A stretch of 64,000 nucleotides of DNA from Maridesulfovibrio hydrothermalis AM13 = DSM 14728 (GCF_000331025.1 NC_020055.1:2389370-2453369); one strand, 5' to 3'. Counted from the first letter of the stretch, positions 26,792 to 36,941 are shown. Translations and numbers: made by a program. The notes: generated from the sequence alone by a model not told the origin.

Positions 26792-28528
26792 TTGGACAGA
26801 GCTGCAATAGAAGCTATCAAGGATCGCCTCGACATTGTCGATATCGTGCGTAGATATGTTGAGCTGAAGCCTGTTTCCGGTAGATGGATGGGATCTTGTC
26901 CTTTTCATCAGGAAAAAACTCCTTCCATGAGTGTCAATGGCGATGAAGGTTTTTTTTACTGCTTCGGCTGTCAGGCTTCCGGTGATATTTTTGATTTTTA
27001 TTCCCGTATAAACGGGCTTGAATTTAAAGACGCGCTGGAGCAACTGGCGGCTGAGGCCGGAGTTGAACTTACTCCCGGCAAGGTTGATCCGCAGGCTGCC
27101 AAACGCAGCTCTGAGCGTAAAGTTTTTATGGATATGCATGAGCAGGCTGCGAATTATTTTTCGCGCATGCTTAAGCTTCCTGAAGGGCGAACAGCCCGGA
27201 CATATTTAAAGCGCAGAGGACTTGATGCCTCTGTGATAGAATCTTTCGGACTTGGGTGCAGTAACGATGACTGGCAGGGACTGGAGAAATTCCTGATTTC
27301 CAAAGGTTTTACAGCCGAGCAGGGAGTCAAATCAGGACTTCTTTCACAAAATGCCAAGGGACGCACTTATGACCGTTTTCGCGGAAGGTTGATCTTCCCG
27401 ATTAAAAATTTATCGGGGCGGGTCATTGCTTTTGGCGGAAGAATAATTACTGATGGAGAACCAAAGTATTTAAACAGCAGTGATACACCCATCTATAAGA
27501 AGGGGGATCACCTGTATGGGCTTTCACAGGCCAGAAACTCCATCGCCCGGACAAAGAGTGTTCTTCTTACTGAGGGGTACATGGATGTAATTTCATTGCA
27601 TCAGTTCGGTTATACAAACTCCTGCGGGGTGCTTGGAACAGCATTGACTCCGGATCAGGTTAAACGCCTGTCAGGATTTTGTTCCAAAGTGGACCTCGTT
27701 TTTGACGGGGACAGTGCCGGGGTTAAAGCAGCTTTGCGAAGCGCAGAAATGATTCTTACGCAAGGAGTTTCCTGCGGTGTAGTAGTTCTTCCCGACGGGG
27801 AGGACGTGGATAGTCTTCTTCAGGCCAAAGGGGCTGAAGGTTTCAAAGTTTTTTTGGATGAAGCACGGGACGGGCTGGACTATTGTTTAGCTACTCTCAA
27901 TCAAAGTGCATCACCTCGTGAAATAATGGATTGGGCGCAAGGATTTCTTAAAAAGATGTCCAATGCGTCTTTACGCGCATTTTATATACCCAAGGTTGCA
28001 ACAGGCCTTGGTGTGGCAGAAGCAGAACTAAGGTCAGTTTTTTCCGGTGTGCTGAATTCACCTCCCCCGCAGCAGCAGAAGGTTCAAAGAGAGGAACCGC
28101 GCGCTATGGCTCCGGTGGGTGCACAGGTTAAAGATGATAAATATTTCTTGAGATATGCAGTCAAGCATCTTGAGTATGTCACAGAACTTTCGGAAAGAGG
28201 AATTGCACAAGTCCTGACCTCGCACTGGGGCAAAACACTGTGGTCTAAACTAGCGGCTCACAGCGGGCAGGATATTATTTCTTTTCTCGATGATTCTGAA
28301 AAAAAATTCTACGCCGGTTGCAGGATGGAGGAAGCTCTTTCCGGACCTGAACTGGATGAAGAATGGCGACATGTATGCAAGGTGATTGCCAGGCGGCGGT
28401 ACGATCTGGGACGTAAAAAGCTCATGGATGCTTTGCGCCGTGCTCAGGCGGAAGGCGACGCTGGTCGCGTTAGTGCATATCTTAAAGTCCTGAACGACTC
28501 TGTATGGAGGGATGATGAGCAACATTAA
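26792..28528 (+). CDS. dnaG: DNA primase
   Basis: DnaG lays RNA primers for replication. The 578-residue protein has the N-terminal CHC2 zinc site (C36, H39, C57, C60). A TOPRIM domain follows with [13 protein letters not shown] and VFDGDSAG, and then a helicase-interacting C-terminal region. TTG 26792 is taken as start because AAGGGGGA lies five to seven bases upstream and [18 protein letters not shown] is the normal family N-terminus. An ATG at 26711 would add 27 unusual residues. Its end overlaps the rpoD start by 14 bases, consistent with the conserved dnaG-rpoD coupling. Confidence 0.95.
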   Translation: MDRAAIEAIKDRLDIVDIVRRYVELKPVSGRWMGSCPFHQEKTPSMSVNGDEGFFYCFGCQASGDIFDFYSRINGLEFKDALEQLAAEAGVELTPGKVDPQAAKRSSERKVFMDMHEQAANYFSRMLKLPEGRTARTYLKRRGLDASVIESFGLGCSNDDWQGLEKFLISKGFTAEQGVKSGLLSQNAKGRTYDRFRGRLIFPIKNLSGRVIAFGGRIITDGEPKYLNSSDTPIYKKGDHLYGLSQARNSIARTKSVLLTEGYMDVISLHQFGYTNSCGVLGTALTPDQVKRLSGFCSKVDLVFDGDSAGVKAALRSAEMILTQGVSCGVVVLPDGEDVDSLLQAKGAEGFKVFLDEARDGLDYCLATLNQSASPREIMDWAQGFLKKMSNASLRAFYIPKVATGLGVAEAELRSVFSGVLNSPPPQQQKVQREEPRAMAPVGAQVKDDKYFLRYAVKHLEYVTELSERGIAQVLTSHWGKTLWSKLAAHSGQDIISFLDDSEKKFYAGCRMEEALSGPELDEEWRHVCKVIARRRYDLGRKKLMDALRRAQAEGDAGRVSAYLKVLNDSVWRDDEQH

Positions 28529-30272
28529 GGATATTCAGGCTATTAAGACACTGATTTCTGAAGGTAAGAAACAAGGGTTTCTGACTTTCGAGCAGCTTGG
28601 TAAAGCCCTGCCTGCTGAATTCAACCAGTCCAAACAACTTGAAGATGTAATTAAGATTTTTGATCAGCTTAACATCGCTATCGTCAATTCAGATGAAGAC
28701 GGTAAAAAGCTTATGGATGCCGGTGGTGATTCCGAAGAGGAAATCAACCTTACCGAAAGTGCCGAAGATACAGTTGATTACGTTTCCCGCAGCACCGATC
28801 CTGTACGCATGTATCTGCGTGAGATGGGCGCGGTAGGACTTCTTGACCGTGAAGGTGAAGTTGTAATCGCTAAAAAGATTGAAAACGGCGAACTGGAAGT
28901 TCTATACGCACTGGTTGAAATTCCAGTTGCAATTGAAGAGCTGATCAGTGTCGGTGAACATCTTGATGAGTCCCGCATCAAACTGAAAGATGTTGTTAAG
29001 ACCATCGAGGAAGACGACCCCAGTGAAGATGAGATGAACCAGCGTCAGCGCGTCATCTTTTTGCTGGATGAAGTCAAAAAAATATACAAGAAAAAAAGAA
29101 AAATATACGACAAACTCGACTATTGCGCACAGCCTGATAAACGCGTCACCGCTGTGCAAAATGAGATTGTCTCTTTTAAGCAGGAAGTAGTCGACAGACT
29201 GCGTGATATTAAAATTGAAAAAACCCTTATAGATCAGATTATTGAGACTGTAGGGGACTACGTAAGGCAGATGCATAACTGCCAGCGTGATCTTTCCGCT
29301 TACATCCTTTCCACCGGAAAAACTCAGCAGGAAATCAAAGATCTTTTCAAAAAAATTGATGACCGTGAAATCAATCCTGTCGTTGCTTCCGATGAACTCG
29401 GGATGACTGTTGATGAGCTTTTCTCCTTTAAGGAAATGATTTCCGGTAAAATGGAAATTCTGGTTCGTTTGCAGGATAAATGTTGTCACAATGTGCACGA
29501 CCTTGAAGAAGTTCTCTGGCGTATCAAGCATGGAAACCGTTCTGCTATGCAGGCTAAGCAGGAGCTGATCAGAGCTAACCTGCGACTGGTTGTTTCTATT
29601 GCTAAAAAGTATACTAATCGCGGACTTCAGTTCCTTGATTTGATCCAGGAAGGTAATATCGGCCTGATGAAGGCAGTTGATAAGTTTGAATATCAGCGTG
29701 GTTACAAGTTTTCTACATATGCCACATGGTGGATCAGGCAGGCTATCACCCGCGCTATCGCGGATCAGGCCCGTACTATCCGTATTCCGGTTCATATGAT
29801 TGAGACCATCAACAAACTTATCCGTACTTCACGTTACCTTGTTCAGGAACTCGGCCGTGACCCTGCGCCGGAAGAAATTGCGGAGCGTATGGATTATCCT
29901 CTGGAAAAAGTTAAAAAAGTTCTCAAAATTGCCAAGGAACCTATTTCTCTTGAGACACCTATCGGTGACGAAGAGGATTCGAGTCTTGGAGATTTTATTG
30001 AAGATAAAAAAGCAACCGCTCCAGCTGAAGAGGTGGTTAGCACTAAACTCGGCGAACAGATTGCAACTGTGCTTTCTGATCTCACTCCGCGTGAAGAGCA
30101 GGTTCTGCGTAAAAGATTCGGTATCGGCGAAAAGTCTGATCACACTCTTGAAGAGGTCGGTAAACTTTTTAATGTCACCCGTGAGCGTATTCGTCAGATC
30201 GAAGCCAAGGCTCTTAGAAAGCTGAGGCATCCGGTCCGCAGTGCGTTGCTTCGTTCCTATTACGAAAACTAA
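28515..30272 (+). CDS. rpoD: RNA polymerase primary sigma factor (sigma-70)
   Basis: RpoD directs RNA polymerase to housekeeping promoters. The 585-residue protein has region 1.1 (to about 85) and region 1.2 ([11 protein letters not shown]). A long non-conserved insert is followed by regions 2.1-2.4 from about residue 353 ([14 protein letters not shown], then [14 protein letters not shown]). Region 3 and region 4 with [14 protein letters not shown] and the helix-turn-helix [15 protein letters not shown] complete it. Two ATGs abut; the second (28515) is better spaced from GGAGG. It overlaps dnaG and ends at a strong terminator. Confidence 0.97.
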   Translation: MSNIKDIQAIKTLISEGKKQGFLTFEQLGKALPAEFNQSKQLEDVIKIFDQLNIAIVNSDEDGKKLMDAGGDSEEEINLTESAEDTVDYVSRSTDPVRMYLREMGAVGLLDREGEVVIAKKIENGELEVLYALVEIPVAIEELISVGEHLDESRIKLKDVVKTIEEDDPSEDEMNQRQRVIFLLDEVKKIYKKKRKIYDKLDYCAQPDKRVTAVQNEIVSFKQEVVDRLRDIKIEKTLIDQIIETVGDYVRQMHNCQRDLSAYILSTGKTQQEIKDLFKKIDDREINPVVASDELGMTVDELFSFKEMISGKMEILVRLQDKCCHNVHDLEEVLWRIKHGNRSAMQAKQELIRANLRLVVSIAKKYTNRGLQFLDLIQEGNIGLMKAVDKFEYQRGYKFSTYATWWIRQAITRAIADQARTIRIPVHMIETINKLIRTSRYLVQELGRDPAPEEIAERMDYPLEKVKKVLKIAKEPISLETPIGDEEDSSLGDFIEDKKATAPAEEVVSTKLGEQIATVLSDLTPREEQVLRKRFGIGEKSDHTLEEVGKLFNVTRERIRQIEAKALRKLRHPVRSALLRSYYEN

Positions 30273-30284
30273 GTAGTTAAGAGG

Positions 30285-30317
30285 GCGGTGCGGATTGATG
30301 TCCGTACCGCTTTTTTT
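30285..30317 (+). terminator. rpoD operon terminator
   Basis: GCGGTGCGGA (30285-30294) pairs with TCCGTACCGC (30301-30310) with one G-U pair, and seven Ts follow. Confidence 0.9.
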
Positions 30318-30329
30318 ATATGGTCAAGA

Positions 30330-30441
30330 GGCGGCAGCATCTATTCTTTGGGAAGGATCGGGTGCAGGGTGTCTTTTAATCTGCTTTTGAGATAATCAGT
30401 GAGGTTGAAAAATCCCGTTGCCGCCCCGTGTGTCAGAGAGG
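30330..30441 (+). promoter_or_regulatory. Structured leader before cbiB, possible decayed cobalamin riboswitch
   Basis: GGCGGCA (30330-30336) pairs perfectly with TGCCGCC (30419-30425), and inside it CGGG (30359-30362) pairs with CCCG (30414-30417). Two segments recall conserved parts of the cobalamin riboswitch: GGGAAGG (30350-30356) and GTCAGAGAGG (30432-30441, compare the B12 box AGTCAGGAGACC). The conserved 5' core is not present. The next gene makes cobamides, so a B12-sensing role would make sense, but the match is partial and could be chance. Confidence 0.35.
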
Positions 30442-30490
30442 TTAAATTCTCTTTGATCAAAACGCTTTAAGATTTGAGGATTAAAATCTA

Positions 30491-31441
30491 ATGGACAACT
30501 CTACTGTTTTGTTTCTTGTTCCTATCATCGCACTTGTCCTTGATCTCGTTTTAGGAGATCCCAAGTGGTTTCCTCATCCAGTCTGCTATCTGGGAAAGGC
30601 TCTCGATTGGTACAAAAACTGGGTTAAATCTTCCGGACTCTCTCAGAAAATTATGGGTGGAGTCGGAGTATTCGGTATCTCGATTGTGATCTGGAGTGTG
30701 CTCAAGGTTTTTCTGGCAATTCCTTTCCTCGGCGTGCTGGTTGCAATTTATCTAGCTTATGCTGGTTTAGCTCTCGGTTCTCTGCTTAGCGAATGCAAAA
30801 ATGCTGCGTCCCTGCTGGACAGCGGTAAAATTGAAGAAGCCCGTCAGGCAATTGCCGGACTGGTAAGCCGTGATGTTGATGAACTTGACGAAGCTGGACT
30901 TCGCAAAGCTCTTGCTGAAACTACCAGCGAAAATTTAAATGATGGTTTTGTGGCTCCTTTCTTCTATCTGGTCGTAACCGGACCTGCTGGAATGTGGGTT
31001 TATAAAACTGTATCCACCATGGATTCCATGTGGGGATATAAAAATGAAGAATATAAAGATTTCGGCTACTTTGCGGCTAAAGCTGACGATGTCCTTGCTT
31101 ATATTCCTGCACGTATCACCGGATTTATGATGCTTGCAGCCGGCCGTATTTTAAAACTGGACTGGGCTGGCGCATATGACAATCTGGTCACTGATTCTGC
31201 AAAAACCGAAAGTCCAAATGCAGGCTGGCCTATGGCTGCAGCTGCATGGCTTCTCGGTGCACAGATGGGTGGCAAGGCTTCCTATTTCGGTGAAGAGAAG
31301 GAAAAGCCCGTCCTCGGTCCAGAAGGCGAGTGGACTTCATTAAAACTGAAAAGATTGGCAACTCTGGTTATGTTTACCGCAATCATGTCCGCCATTCTCC
31401 TCGACCTGTACTTTGTGCTGGTCTGGGCTACCGGTATGTAA
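30491..31441 (+). CDS. cbiB: Adenosylcobinamide-phosphate synthase
   Basis: CbiB (CobD) is a membrane enzyme that attaches the aminopropanol phosphate linker to adenosylcobyric acid in cobamide synthesis. The 316-residue protein shows LVLGDPKWFPHPVCYLGK near the start, LVSRDVDELDE, ETTSENLNDGFVAPFFY and the TDSAKTESPNAGWPMAAAAWLL segment. Several hydrophobic segments are visible, and the C-terminus is a membrane helix. It stands alone between terminators, with a structured leader upstream; no other cobalamin genes adjoin. Confidence 0.94.
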   Translation: MDNSTVLFLVPIIALVLDLVLGDPKWFPHPVCYLGKALDWYKNWVKSSGLSQKIMGGVGVFGISIVIWSVLKVFLAIPFLGVLVAIYLAYAGLALGSLLSECKNAASLLDSGKIEEARQAIAGLVSRDVDELDEAGLRKALAETTSENLNDGFVAPFFYLVVTGPAGMWVYKTVSTMDSMWGYKNEEYKDFGYFAAKADDVLAYIPARITGFMMLAAGRILKLDWAGAYDNLVTDSAKTESPNAGWPMAAAAWLLGAQMGGKASYFGEEKEKPVLGPEGEWTSLKLKRLATLVMFTAIMSAILLDLYFVLVWATGM

Positions 31442-31468
31442 AGGTTGCTTAAAAATATGTTTTTTACA

Positions 31469-31497
31469 AGGAAGCTTTTCGGAGCTTCCTTTTTTTA
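31469..31497 (+). terminator. cbiB terminator
   Basis: AGGAAGCT (31469-31476) pairs with AGCTTCCT (31483-31490) and is followed by six to eight Ts. Confidence 0.85.
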
Positions 31498-31592
31498 TGC
31501 TTTTTGCCGCGGACAGCTGGAAAAAATGCTGTTCAAAAAAGCTTGATAGCGATAGTTATTCAGGAGTCAAAAAAGCGTAATACGGAGCATGC

Positions 31593-33578
31593 ATGTCTTA
31601 TATTCTGGATAGAAATAAAGTTGTATTAATGGTTCTGATGCTGGCTGTTTTAGTTTTTGCCGGAGCAACCGCTGTTGCAGTTAAGAAATCTCTTTCCAAG
31701 TCAGAAAATTCATATCTGGAAGCTCACGGAAAGGCCCGGTGGATCAAACAGAATCTTCCTTTTCGTTTGAATGCCCGCAGCAATGATTCAGAGGTGATTT
31801 TATTTAAAAGAATATTTGAACTGACTGACCCCAGCCAGGCCAGACTTAATTTGAAAGCATTTAGGGGATCTGCAATATGGCTCGACGGTAGTCCTTTGAG
31901 GAAGTTTGATGGTGCCACCAGTAAATGGAGGGACACAATTACTATTGATCTTCCTGAGCTAAAACCGGGCAGACATGAATTAAAAATAGCCGTAATTAAT
32001 GAAAACGGGCATTCGGCAATGCTGGCATGGTCCGATGAGCTTGGAATTTCCACCCCTGAAGGCTGGGAGGCGAGTCGGGACGATTTCGTGTGGAATCCGG
32101 CAGTAGACGCGGCGCAAACTGGAAAACTGTTTATTACAGATAAATTCAAGCGGGCGGATAAGGCCCTTTTCGGCTGTCTGCCATACATGCTTCCACTCTT
32201 TTTATTTGCAGCGGGATTTATCTGGCTGCGCGATAATAAGAAAATGCCCGCCCCCGCAGCAGAGTTCAACCTGACTCCGGAAGCCTTTCGCTTTATTTTA
32301 ATAGGGCTTTGGGCGGTAATGGCTTTTAATAATTTTCATGCTTTGCATTTAAAGTTCGGCATGGATTCAACTGGCCATTTTAAATATATCCAATATGTTG
32401 GTGACAATCTGGCTCTGCCCAGTCCACTTGACGGCTGGCAAATGTTTCAGCCTCCGCTTTATTACATGATTTCAGGCGTTTTCTATAAAATTTTATCCCT
32501 GATCATGGATCTTGAGTCAACTTTGTATTGGCTGCGTTTAATCCCGCTGACCTGCGGGGCGGCAATGATTGAGATCTGTTTTCGCAGCGCGAAGCTTGTT
32601 TTCGGCAAAGATAAACAAATGCAAATTATTGCAACTTTGCTTGGCGGGTTCATGCCTATGAACTTTGTAATGTCCCAGTTCTGGGGCAATGAACCATTTG
32701 CAGCTGTTTTTACGGGGTTAAGCATACTTATGGCTCTAACTCTAATCTTGAAGCAGGACAGGCGAAACTTAAAAGAATTCATGTTGCTGGGAACTTTTCT
32801 TGGACTGGCTGTTTTAAGTAAGGCTACAGCATCGCTATTAATTCCACTTTGCCTTTTCTTCATACCCTTAGCTGTGTTGGCAGCGGGTAATGGCGAGAAG
32901 GATCAAGATTACCAAACGGCAAAGCAGGTCAATCCATTTTTAGGAATCGGATTAACGTCAATTGTTACAGCAATTGTTGGCGGGTGGTATTATTTAAAAA
33001 ACTGGTTATGTTACGGTAAACCGTTCATCGGTGGATGGGATGCAATCCGGGAAATTCAATGGTGGCAGGATCACGGCTATCGCATCTGGGAGCATTTCAT
33101 CACATTCGGCAGTTCAATTCTCAGGCCAGTATATTCAACTACGAATGGTATCTGGGACGGACTGTATTCCACGCTCTGGCTTGATGGAAACTTAAGCGGA
33201 ATCAGTAAGTTCGGAAGTCGACCGCCGTGGAATGACGACCTGATGGTGGCAACTGCGCTGTTAGCACTTATCCCTACGTTATTGATCCTGATCGGAATAG
33301 CACGAACATTCTTTACTCCCGTGAAATCTATACTCAACGGTAGAATGTTTCTCGCAGGTTGCATCGCAATCTATTTCACCGCAGTAACTTATCTTTACCT
33401 GAATTTGCCAGTCTACAGCACAGCTAAGGCCAGTTACACTTTAGGGCTGCTGCCATGCTATGGGATTCTGGCAGCAATAGGTATTCAACCTCTGCTGAAG
33501 AATCTTTACGGCAGAGCCATCAGTTATGGTTTCCTTACAGTTTGGGGAACAACAATTTATCTAACTTATTTTGTCTAG
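31593..33578 (+). CDS. GT-C-fold membrane glycosyltransferase with N-terminal extracytoplasmic domain
   Basis: The 661-residue protein has one membrane helix at about residues 9-30. A soluble domain follows at about 35-190 with beta-rich character (LNLKAFRGSAIWLDG...LPELKPGRHELKIAV), then some ten membrane segments. Near residue 255 FGMDSTGHFKYIQYV gives the acidic residue plus GH expected in the first loop of PMT/ArnT-type lipid-linked sugar transferases. QMFQPPLYYMISGVFYK is also typical. It probably adds a sugar from a polyprenyl-phosphate donor to an envelope glycan or protein; neither donor nor acceptor is known. It forms a single-gene unit. Confidence 0.75.
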   Translation: MSYILDRNKVVLMVLMLAVLVFAGATAVAVKKSLSKSENSYLEAHGKARWIKQNLPFRLNARSNDSEVILFKRIFELTDPSQARLNLKAFRGSAIWLDGSPLRKFDGATSKWRDTITIDLPELKPGRHELKIAVINENGHSAMLAWSDELGISTPEGWEASRDDFVWNPAVDAAQTGKLFITDKFKRADKALFGCLPYMLPLFLFAAGFIWLRDNKKMPAPAAEFNLTPEAFRFILIGLWAVMAFNNFHALHLKFGMDSTGHFKYIQYVGDNLALPSPLDGWQMFQPPLYYMISGVFYKILSLIMDLESTLYWLRLIPLTCGAAMIEICFRSAKLVFGKDKQMQIIATLLGGFMPMNFVMSQFWGNEPFAAVFTGLSILMALTLILKQDRRNLKEFMLLGTFLGLAVLSKATASLLIPLCLFFIPLAVLAAGNGEKDQDYQTAKQVNPFLGIGLTSIVTAIVGGWYYLKNWLCYGKPFIGGWDAIREIQWWQDHGYRIWEHFITFGSSILRPVYSTTNGIWDGLYSTLWLDGNLSGISKFGSRPPWNDDLMVATALLALIPTLLILIGIARTFFTPVKSILNGRMFLAGCIAIYFTAVTYLYLNLPVYSTAKASYTLGLLPCYGILAAIGIQPLLKNLYGRAISYGFLTVWGTTIYLTYFV

Positions 33579-33714
33579 TTTTTGGAATTAATGTTGTGAG
33601 GTGTGCCTGTTGCAAAAAATGGATCGTGCCCCTATGGATTCGTATCTAAGGCAGGGATGGAAAATCTTTTTTAATAAAATGACCTGTTTTCAGGAACAGG
33701 CAGTCAGGAAAATT

Positions 33715-33757
33715 AAGAAAGGCTGGAATATTTTAAATATTCCAGCCTTTCTTTTTA
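33715..33757. terminator. Terminator between the glycosyltransferase and proC
   Basis: AAGAAAGGCTGGAATAT (33715-33731) pairs perfectly with ATATTCCAGCCTTTCTT (33737-33753), with T runs on both strands. It sits in the 307-bp gene-free stretch 33579-33885 between convergent genes. That stretch also holds a smaller hairpin CCTGTT/AACAGG near 33683-33700; no gene is seen in it. Confidence 0.9.
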
Positions 33758-33885
33758 AAAACGTACTCTTTAAGGCTTTCCCAAATACTTGGTTATAATA
33801 GTTTTGGGATTCTTAAACTCTTTTCCAAAAGGTTTTAAGCTCCCGGATAGTTTTTGACTACTTCCGGAAGAATGCCTGAGTCAGT

Positions 33886-34689
33886 CTATTTTTTCCCGAG
33901 TTCTATGCTTTTTTCGAAGCTTTTTCGAACTGCGTCAATGATGTTGGCACGGGTGGCGGTGCGGTCTAGATGCACCAGAGCCTGAACGGTTGTACCGCCG
34001 GGAGAGGTGACCATTTCGCGCAACTGGCTGATGTGGAGATTACTTTCTTTTGCCAGTTTGGTAGAACCTTCGAAAAGTTTCTCCACCATCAAAGTGGCCT
34101 GATCACGTGGCAGTCCGAGTTCAACGGCTGATTCGATCATGGCTTCTATGAAATAGAAGACATAAGCAGGGCCGGAGCCTATAACGCCTGTGAAAGTGTC
34201 GAACTGATTTTCGGCAAGCACATATACATCGCCGAGGGGGCCGAACATTTCACGGGAGAAAGAAGATTGCTCGTCACTTAAATGAGCATCATCAAGGCAT
34301 ACAGCAAAAACTCCAGCATTTACGAGTGCGGGAGTGTTCGGCATAACCCGTACAACAGGACACCTGTTTTCGCAGGAATCCTTGAGTTTGCTTACTGTGA
34401 GACCTGCGGCGATGGATATCACACATTTGGACTCATCAAGTTCGGGGGCAATTTCTTCTAGAACTGCGGGAGCGTGCTGCGGTTTGACTGCAAGCACGAT
34501 AAAGTCAGAATCCTTGGCAAGATCGCGGGGTGAATCACACTGGATTAATCCGGTTTCTTCGGCAAGGGCTTTAAGTGCCGTTTTGTTTAGGTCAGAGCCA
34601 AGCAGAGTGATATTTTCATCGCCTGCCATGCCTCTGATAATGGCGGCGCCCATGTTGCCTGTGCCAATAAATCCAACTTTTTTAGTCAT
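33886..34689 (-). CDS. proC: Pyrroline-5-carboxylate reductase
   Basis: ProC reduces pyrroline-5-carboxylate to proline with NAD(P)H. The 267-residue protein has the Rossmann motif GFIGTGNMGAAIIRG at the start and VLAVKPQ. The catalytic/dimer region has GSGPAYVFYFIEAM and TSPGGTTVQAL. It begins two bases after the ndk stop, so the pair is probably cotranscribed and translationally coupled. Confidence 0.96.
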   Translation of the reverse strand: MTKKVGFIGTGNMGAAIIRGMAGDENITLLGSDLNKTALKALAEETGLIQCDSPRDLAKDSDFIVLAVKPQHAPAVLEEIAPELDESKCVISIAAGLTVSKLKDSCENRCPVVRVMPNTPALVNAGVFAVCLDDAHLSDEQSSFSREMFGPLGDVYVLAENQFDTFTGVIGSGPAYVFYFIEAMIESAVELGLPRDQATLMVEKLFEGSTKLAKESNLHISQLREMVTSPGGTTVQALVHLDRTATRANIIDAVRKSFEKSIELGKK

Positions 34690-34691
34690 AA

Positions 34692-35111
34692 TTAGTTCAC
34701 CAGTTCAAGGCTGCTGAAGAAGTAAGGTACTTCGATTGCTGCGGTGTCAGGTCCGTCGGAACCGTGACATGCGTTAGCTTCAATGCTTGCGCCGAAAGCT
34801 TTACGGATGGTGCCTTCTTCTGCATCAGCAGGGTTGGTTGCGCCCATAAGGTCACGGTAACGTTTGATGGCGTTGTCGCCTTCAAGAACGGAAACAACAC
34901 AAGGGCCGGAAATCATGTATTCTACCAGCTCGCCAAAAAAAGGACGCTCTTTGTGAACCGCGTAGAAACCTTCAGCCTGAACTCTGCTCAGCTGAATCAT
35001 TTTGGTAGCTTTGATTTTAAGACCGCTGTCAGTGATCATTTTAAGGATATCACCGATTTTGCCATTTTGTACTGCATCTGGTTTGATGATGGAAAAAGTA
35101 AGTTCGCCCAT
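34692..35111 (-). CDS. ndk: Nucleoside diphosphate kinase
   Basis: Ndk transfers the gamma-phosphate of ATP to other nucleoside diphosphates through a phosphohistidine. The 139-residue protein has [27 protein letters not shown] and the active-site [15 protein letters not shown]. The start at 35111 (MGELTFS) has GGAGG eight bases upstream; five extra upstream residues do not. It heads the ndk-proC pair. Confidence 0.96.
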   Translation of the reverse strand: MGELTFSIIKPDAVQNGKIGDILKMITDSGLKIKATKMIQLSRVQAEGFYAVHKERPFFGELVEYMISGPCVVSVLEGDNAIKRYRDLMGATNPADAEEGTIRKAFGASIEANACHGSDGPDTAAIEVPYFFSSLELVN

Positions 35112-35200
35112 TGTAAAATCCTCCAAGTGTATTCAATTTTTGCGGTTTTTCGCATTATTTTAGGGGTAGCCCCTAAACGGGAAGGGAAGCGTGGCTTCTG

Positions 35201-35995
35201 TCAGGAAAAAAGCATCCTGTCAGTTGCCAGACCCTCGCCTCGAAAGGAGTAGAATCTCTCAAGCAGATCTTCTACCTTCAACCCTTTCTTTTCCTTCCCG
35301 GAAATATCTAGAATAATCATACCCTGATGAAACATGATAAGCCTGTCGCCCATGTTGATAGCCTGATTCATGTTATGGGTAACCATAAGGGTCGTCAGGT
35401 TATCACGATGCACAACGGCGTCGGTTATATCAAGAATTTTCTTTCCTGTCTTGGGGTCAAGTGCAGCTGTATGCTCGTCCAGTAATAAAATGTCCGGTCT
35501 AGTCATTGTGGCCATAAGCATGGTTAATGCCTGTCGTTGACCACCGGACAACAGTCCAACCTGATCTGAAAGCCTGTTTTCAAGGCCAAGGCCGAGTGTT
35601 TCAAGGTGCTTCTTAAAAAGTCCGCGATCCTTTGCGCGCACACCAAAACCAAGTCCGCGCCGTTTGCCGCGTTTAAGTGCCAGAGCCATATTTTGTTCAA
35701 TGCTGAGCGATGCGCAAGTGCCCAGTAGCGGGTCTTGAAATACGCGCCCAAGCTTTGCAGCACGCTTATATTCAGGCCATGATGTAACATTCTTTCCATC
35801 AATTGAGATAGTCCCGCTGGATAGAAAAAATGATCCGGCTACAGAGTTTAGAAAAGTTGATTTTCCTGCCCCGTTAGAACCTATGATCGTAACAAATTCA
35901 CCTTGCGCAACATCAAAGTCGATTCCTCGTAACGCACGGACTTCATTGACGCTGTCAGGATTGAAAATTTTAGTGGCTTTTTTAACGCTTAGCAT
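35201..35995 (-). CDS. ABC transporter ATPase, TrpZ-type (partner of PF04392-type binding protein)
   Basis: The 264-residue ATPase has Walker A IGSNGAGKST, signature LSGGQRQAL, Walker B ILLLDEHTAALDP (histidine in place of the usual proline) and switch THNMNQA. The start ATG at 35995 overlaps the permease stop as TAATG and has AAGGAG nine bases upstream. Another ATG at 36004 abuts that site. It energises the permease gene directly upstream; the likely binding protein is encoded at 37363-38313. Related systems import aromatic or other amino acids; the substrate is not established here. Confidence 0.9.
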   Translation of the reverse strand: MLSVKKATKIFNPDSVNEVRALRGIDFDVAQGEFVTIIGSNGAGKSTFLNSVAGSFFLSSGTISIDGKNVTSWPEYKRAAKLGRVFQDPLLGTCASLSIEQNMALALKRGKRRGLGFGVRAKDRGLFKKHLETLGLGLENRLSDQVGLLSGGQRQALTMLMATMTRPDILLLDEHTAALDPKTGKKILDITDAVVHRDNLTTLMVTHNMNQAINMGDRLIMFHQGMIILDISGKEKKGLKVEDLLERFYSFRGEGLATDRMLFS

Positions 35996-36897
35996 TACGC
36001 GCATCTCCTTCTCAGCAGTCTGGCTTTAATTTGCGGGGAAACCAGAGCAGCAACAACTAGAATCGCGGTAACCAGATTCAGATCACTGGGCGTAAAAGCA
36101 AAGTCACCAAGTCGTACCCCTAAAGCCAGTGCAATTGCCACGCGGTAAACAATAGATCCAAGCAGCGCGGCAAACATCGCGCGGGTTACATTCCCTTTGC
36201 CGAATAAAGTTTCGCCGATAATAACTGAAGCAAGTCCCGCTATGATGGTTCCAATGCCCATGTTAACGTCAGCAGCACCTTGGTTCTGCGCTACCAGCGC
36301 GCCGGATAAAGCTACCATGCCATTAGAAAGACCAACGCCGAAGATGACCATCATATCGCGGTTGACACCTAAGCTGGTGATCATTTTTGGGTTATCTCCG
36401 GTTGCCAGCATAGCCAGTCCGAAAGAGGTTTTAAGGAACCAGATCAAAGCTCCCAGCGCAGCTGCAGAAATAATTGCGAACAGGATCGGGGTAGAAAAGT
36501 GAGGCGCAAGGCCGGTCATTTCAATGAACTGATCAATCAAAGTATCCTGTCCCAGCAGGGTGATATTCGGTCTGCCCATGATTCGAATATTAATTGAATA
36601 CAGCGATATCATCGTAAGGATGCTGGCCAGCAAGTGTAAAATTTTAAACTTGGTATTTAAAATACCGGTAACCGCGCCGGCAATAAAGCCTGCACCTACG
36701 GCCATGATCATTCCCACTACAGGGTGATAGCCACTGCTGATCGCAACAGCAGAAACAGCAGCACCAAGCGGCAGGCTGCCGTCAACAGTAAGGTCAGGAA
36801 AATCCAGCACACGAAATGTCAGATAAACACCCAGAACCATAAGTCCGAAAGCTGTACCTTGTTCCAAAGCACCCATAAAAGCATATAAACTAATCAT
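35995..36897 (-). CDS. ABC transporter permease, TrpY-type
   Basis: The 300-residue inner-membrane protein has eight or nine hydrophobic segments and the branched-chain-permease-like fold. Its start GTAFGLMVLGVYLTFRVLDFPDLTVDGSLPLGAA is characteristic of the permease paired with PF04392 binding proteins. The ATPase gene overlaps its end. AGGAGG lies 15 bases before the ATG, an unusually long spacing. An 11-bp inverted repeat lies about 45-75 bases upstream. Confidence 0.9.
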   Translation of the reverse strand: MISLYAFMGALEQGTAFGLMVLGVYLTFRVLDFPDLTVDGSLPLGAAVSAVAISSGYHPVVGMIMAVGAGFIAGAVTGILNTKFKILHLLASILTMISLYSINIRIMGRPNITLLGQDTLIDQFIEMTGLAPHFSTPILFAIISAAALGALIWFLKTSFGLAMLATGDNPKMITSLGVNRDMMVIFGVGLSNGMVALSGALVAQNQGAADVNMGIGTIIAGLASVIIGETLFGKGNVTRAMFAALLGSIVYRVAIALALGVRLGDFAFTPSDLNLVTAILVVAALVSPQIKARLLRRRCA

Positions 36898-36941
36898 ATT
36901 TTTGTAAGAGATACCTCCTGCGGCTAAAGTGGAAAACCCTT

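Noticed and set aside
28902-29795. Minus-strand 297-codon frame inside rpoD
   Set aside because: Fully antisense to rpoD, whose regions 1.2 to 2 are unmistakable.
30330-30441. Full cobalamin or c-di-GMP riboswitch
   Set aside because: The conserved 5' core segments of either class are not present; kept only as a partial resemblance.
33601-33798. 65-codon frame after the glycosyltransferase
   Set aside because: It reads through the terminator hairpin, and its sequence follows the hairpin arms.
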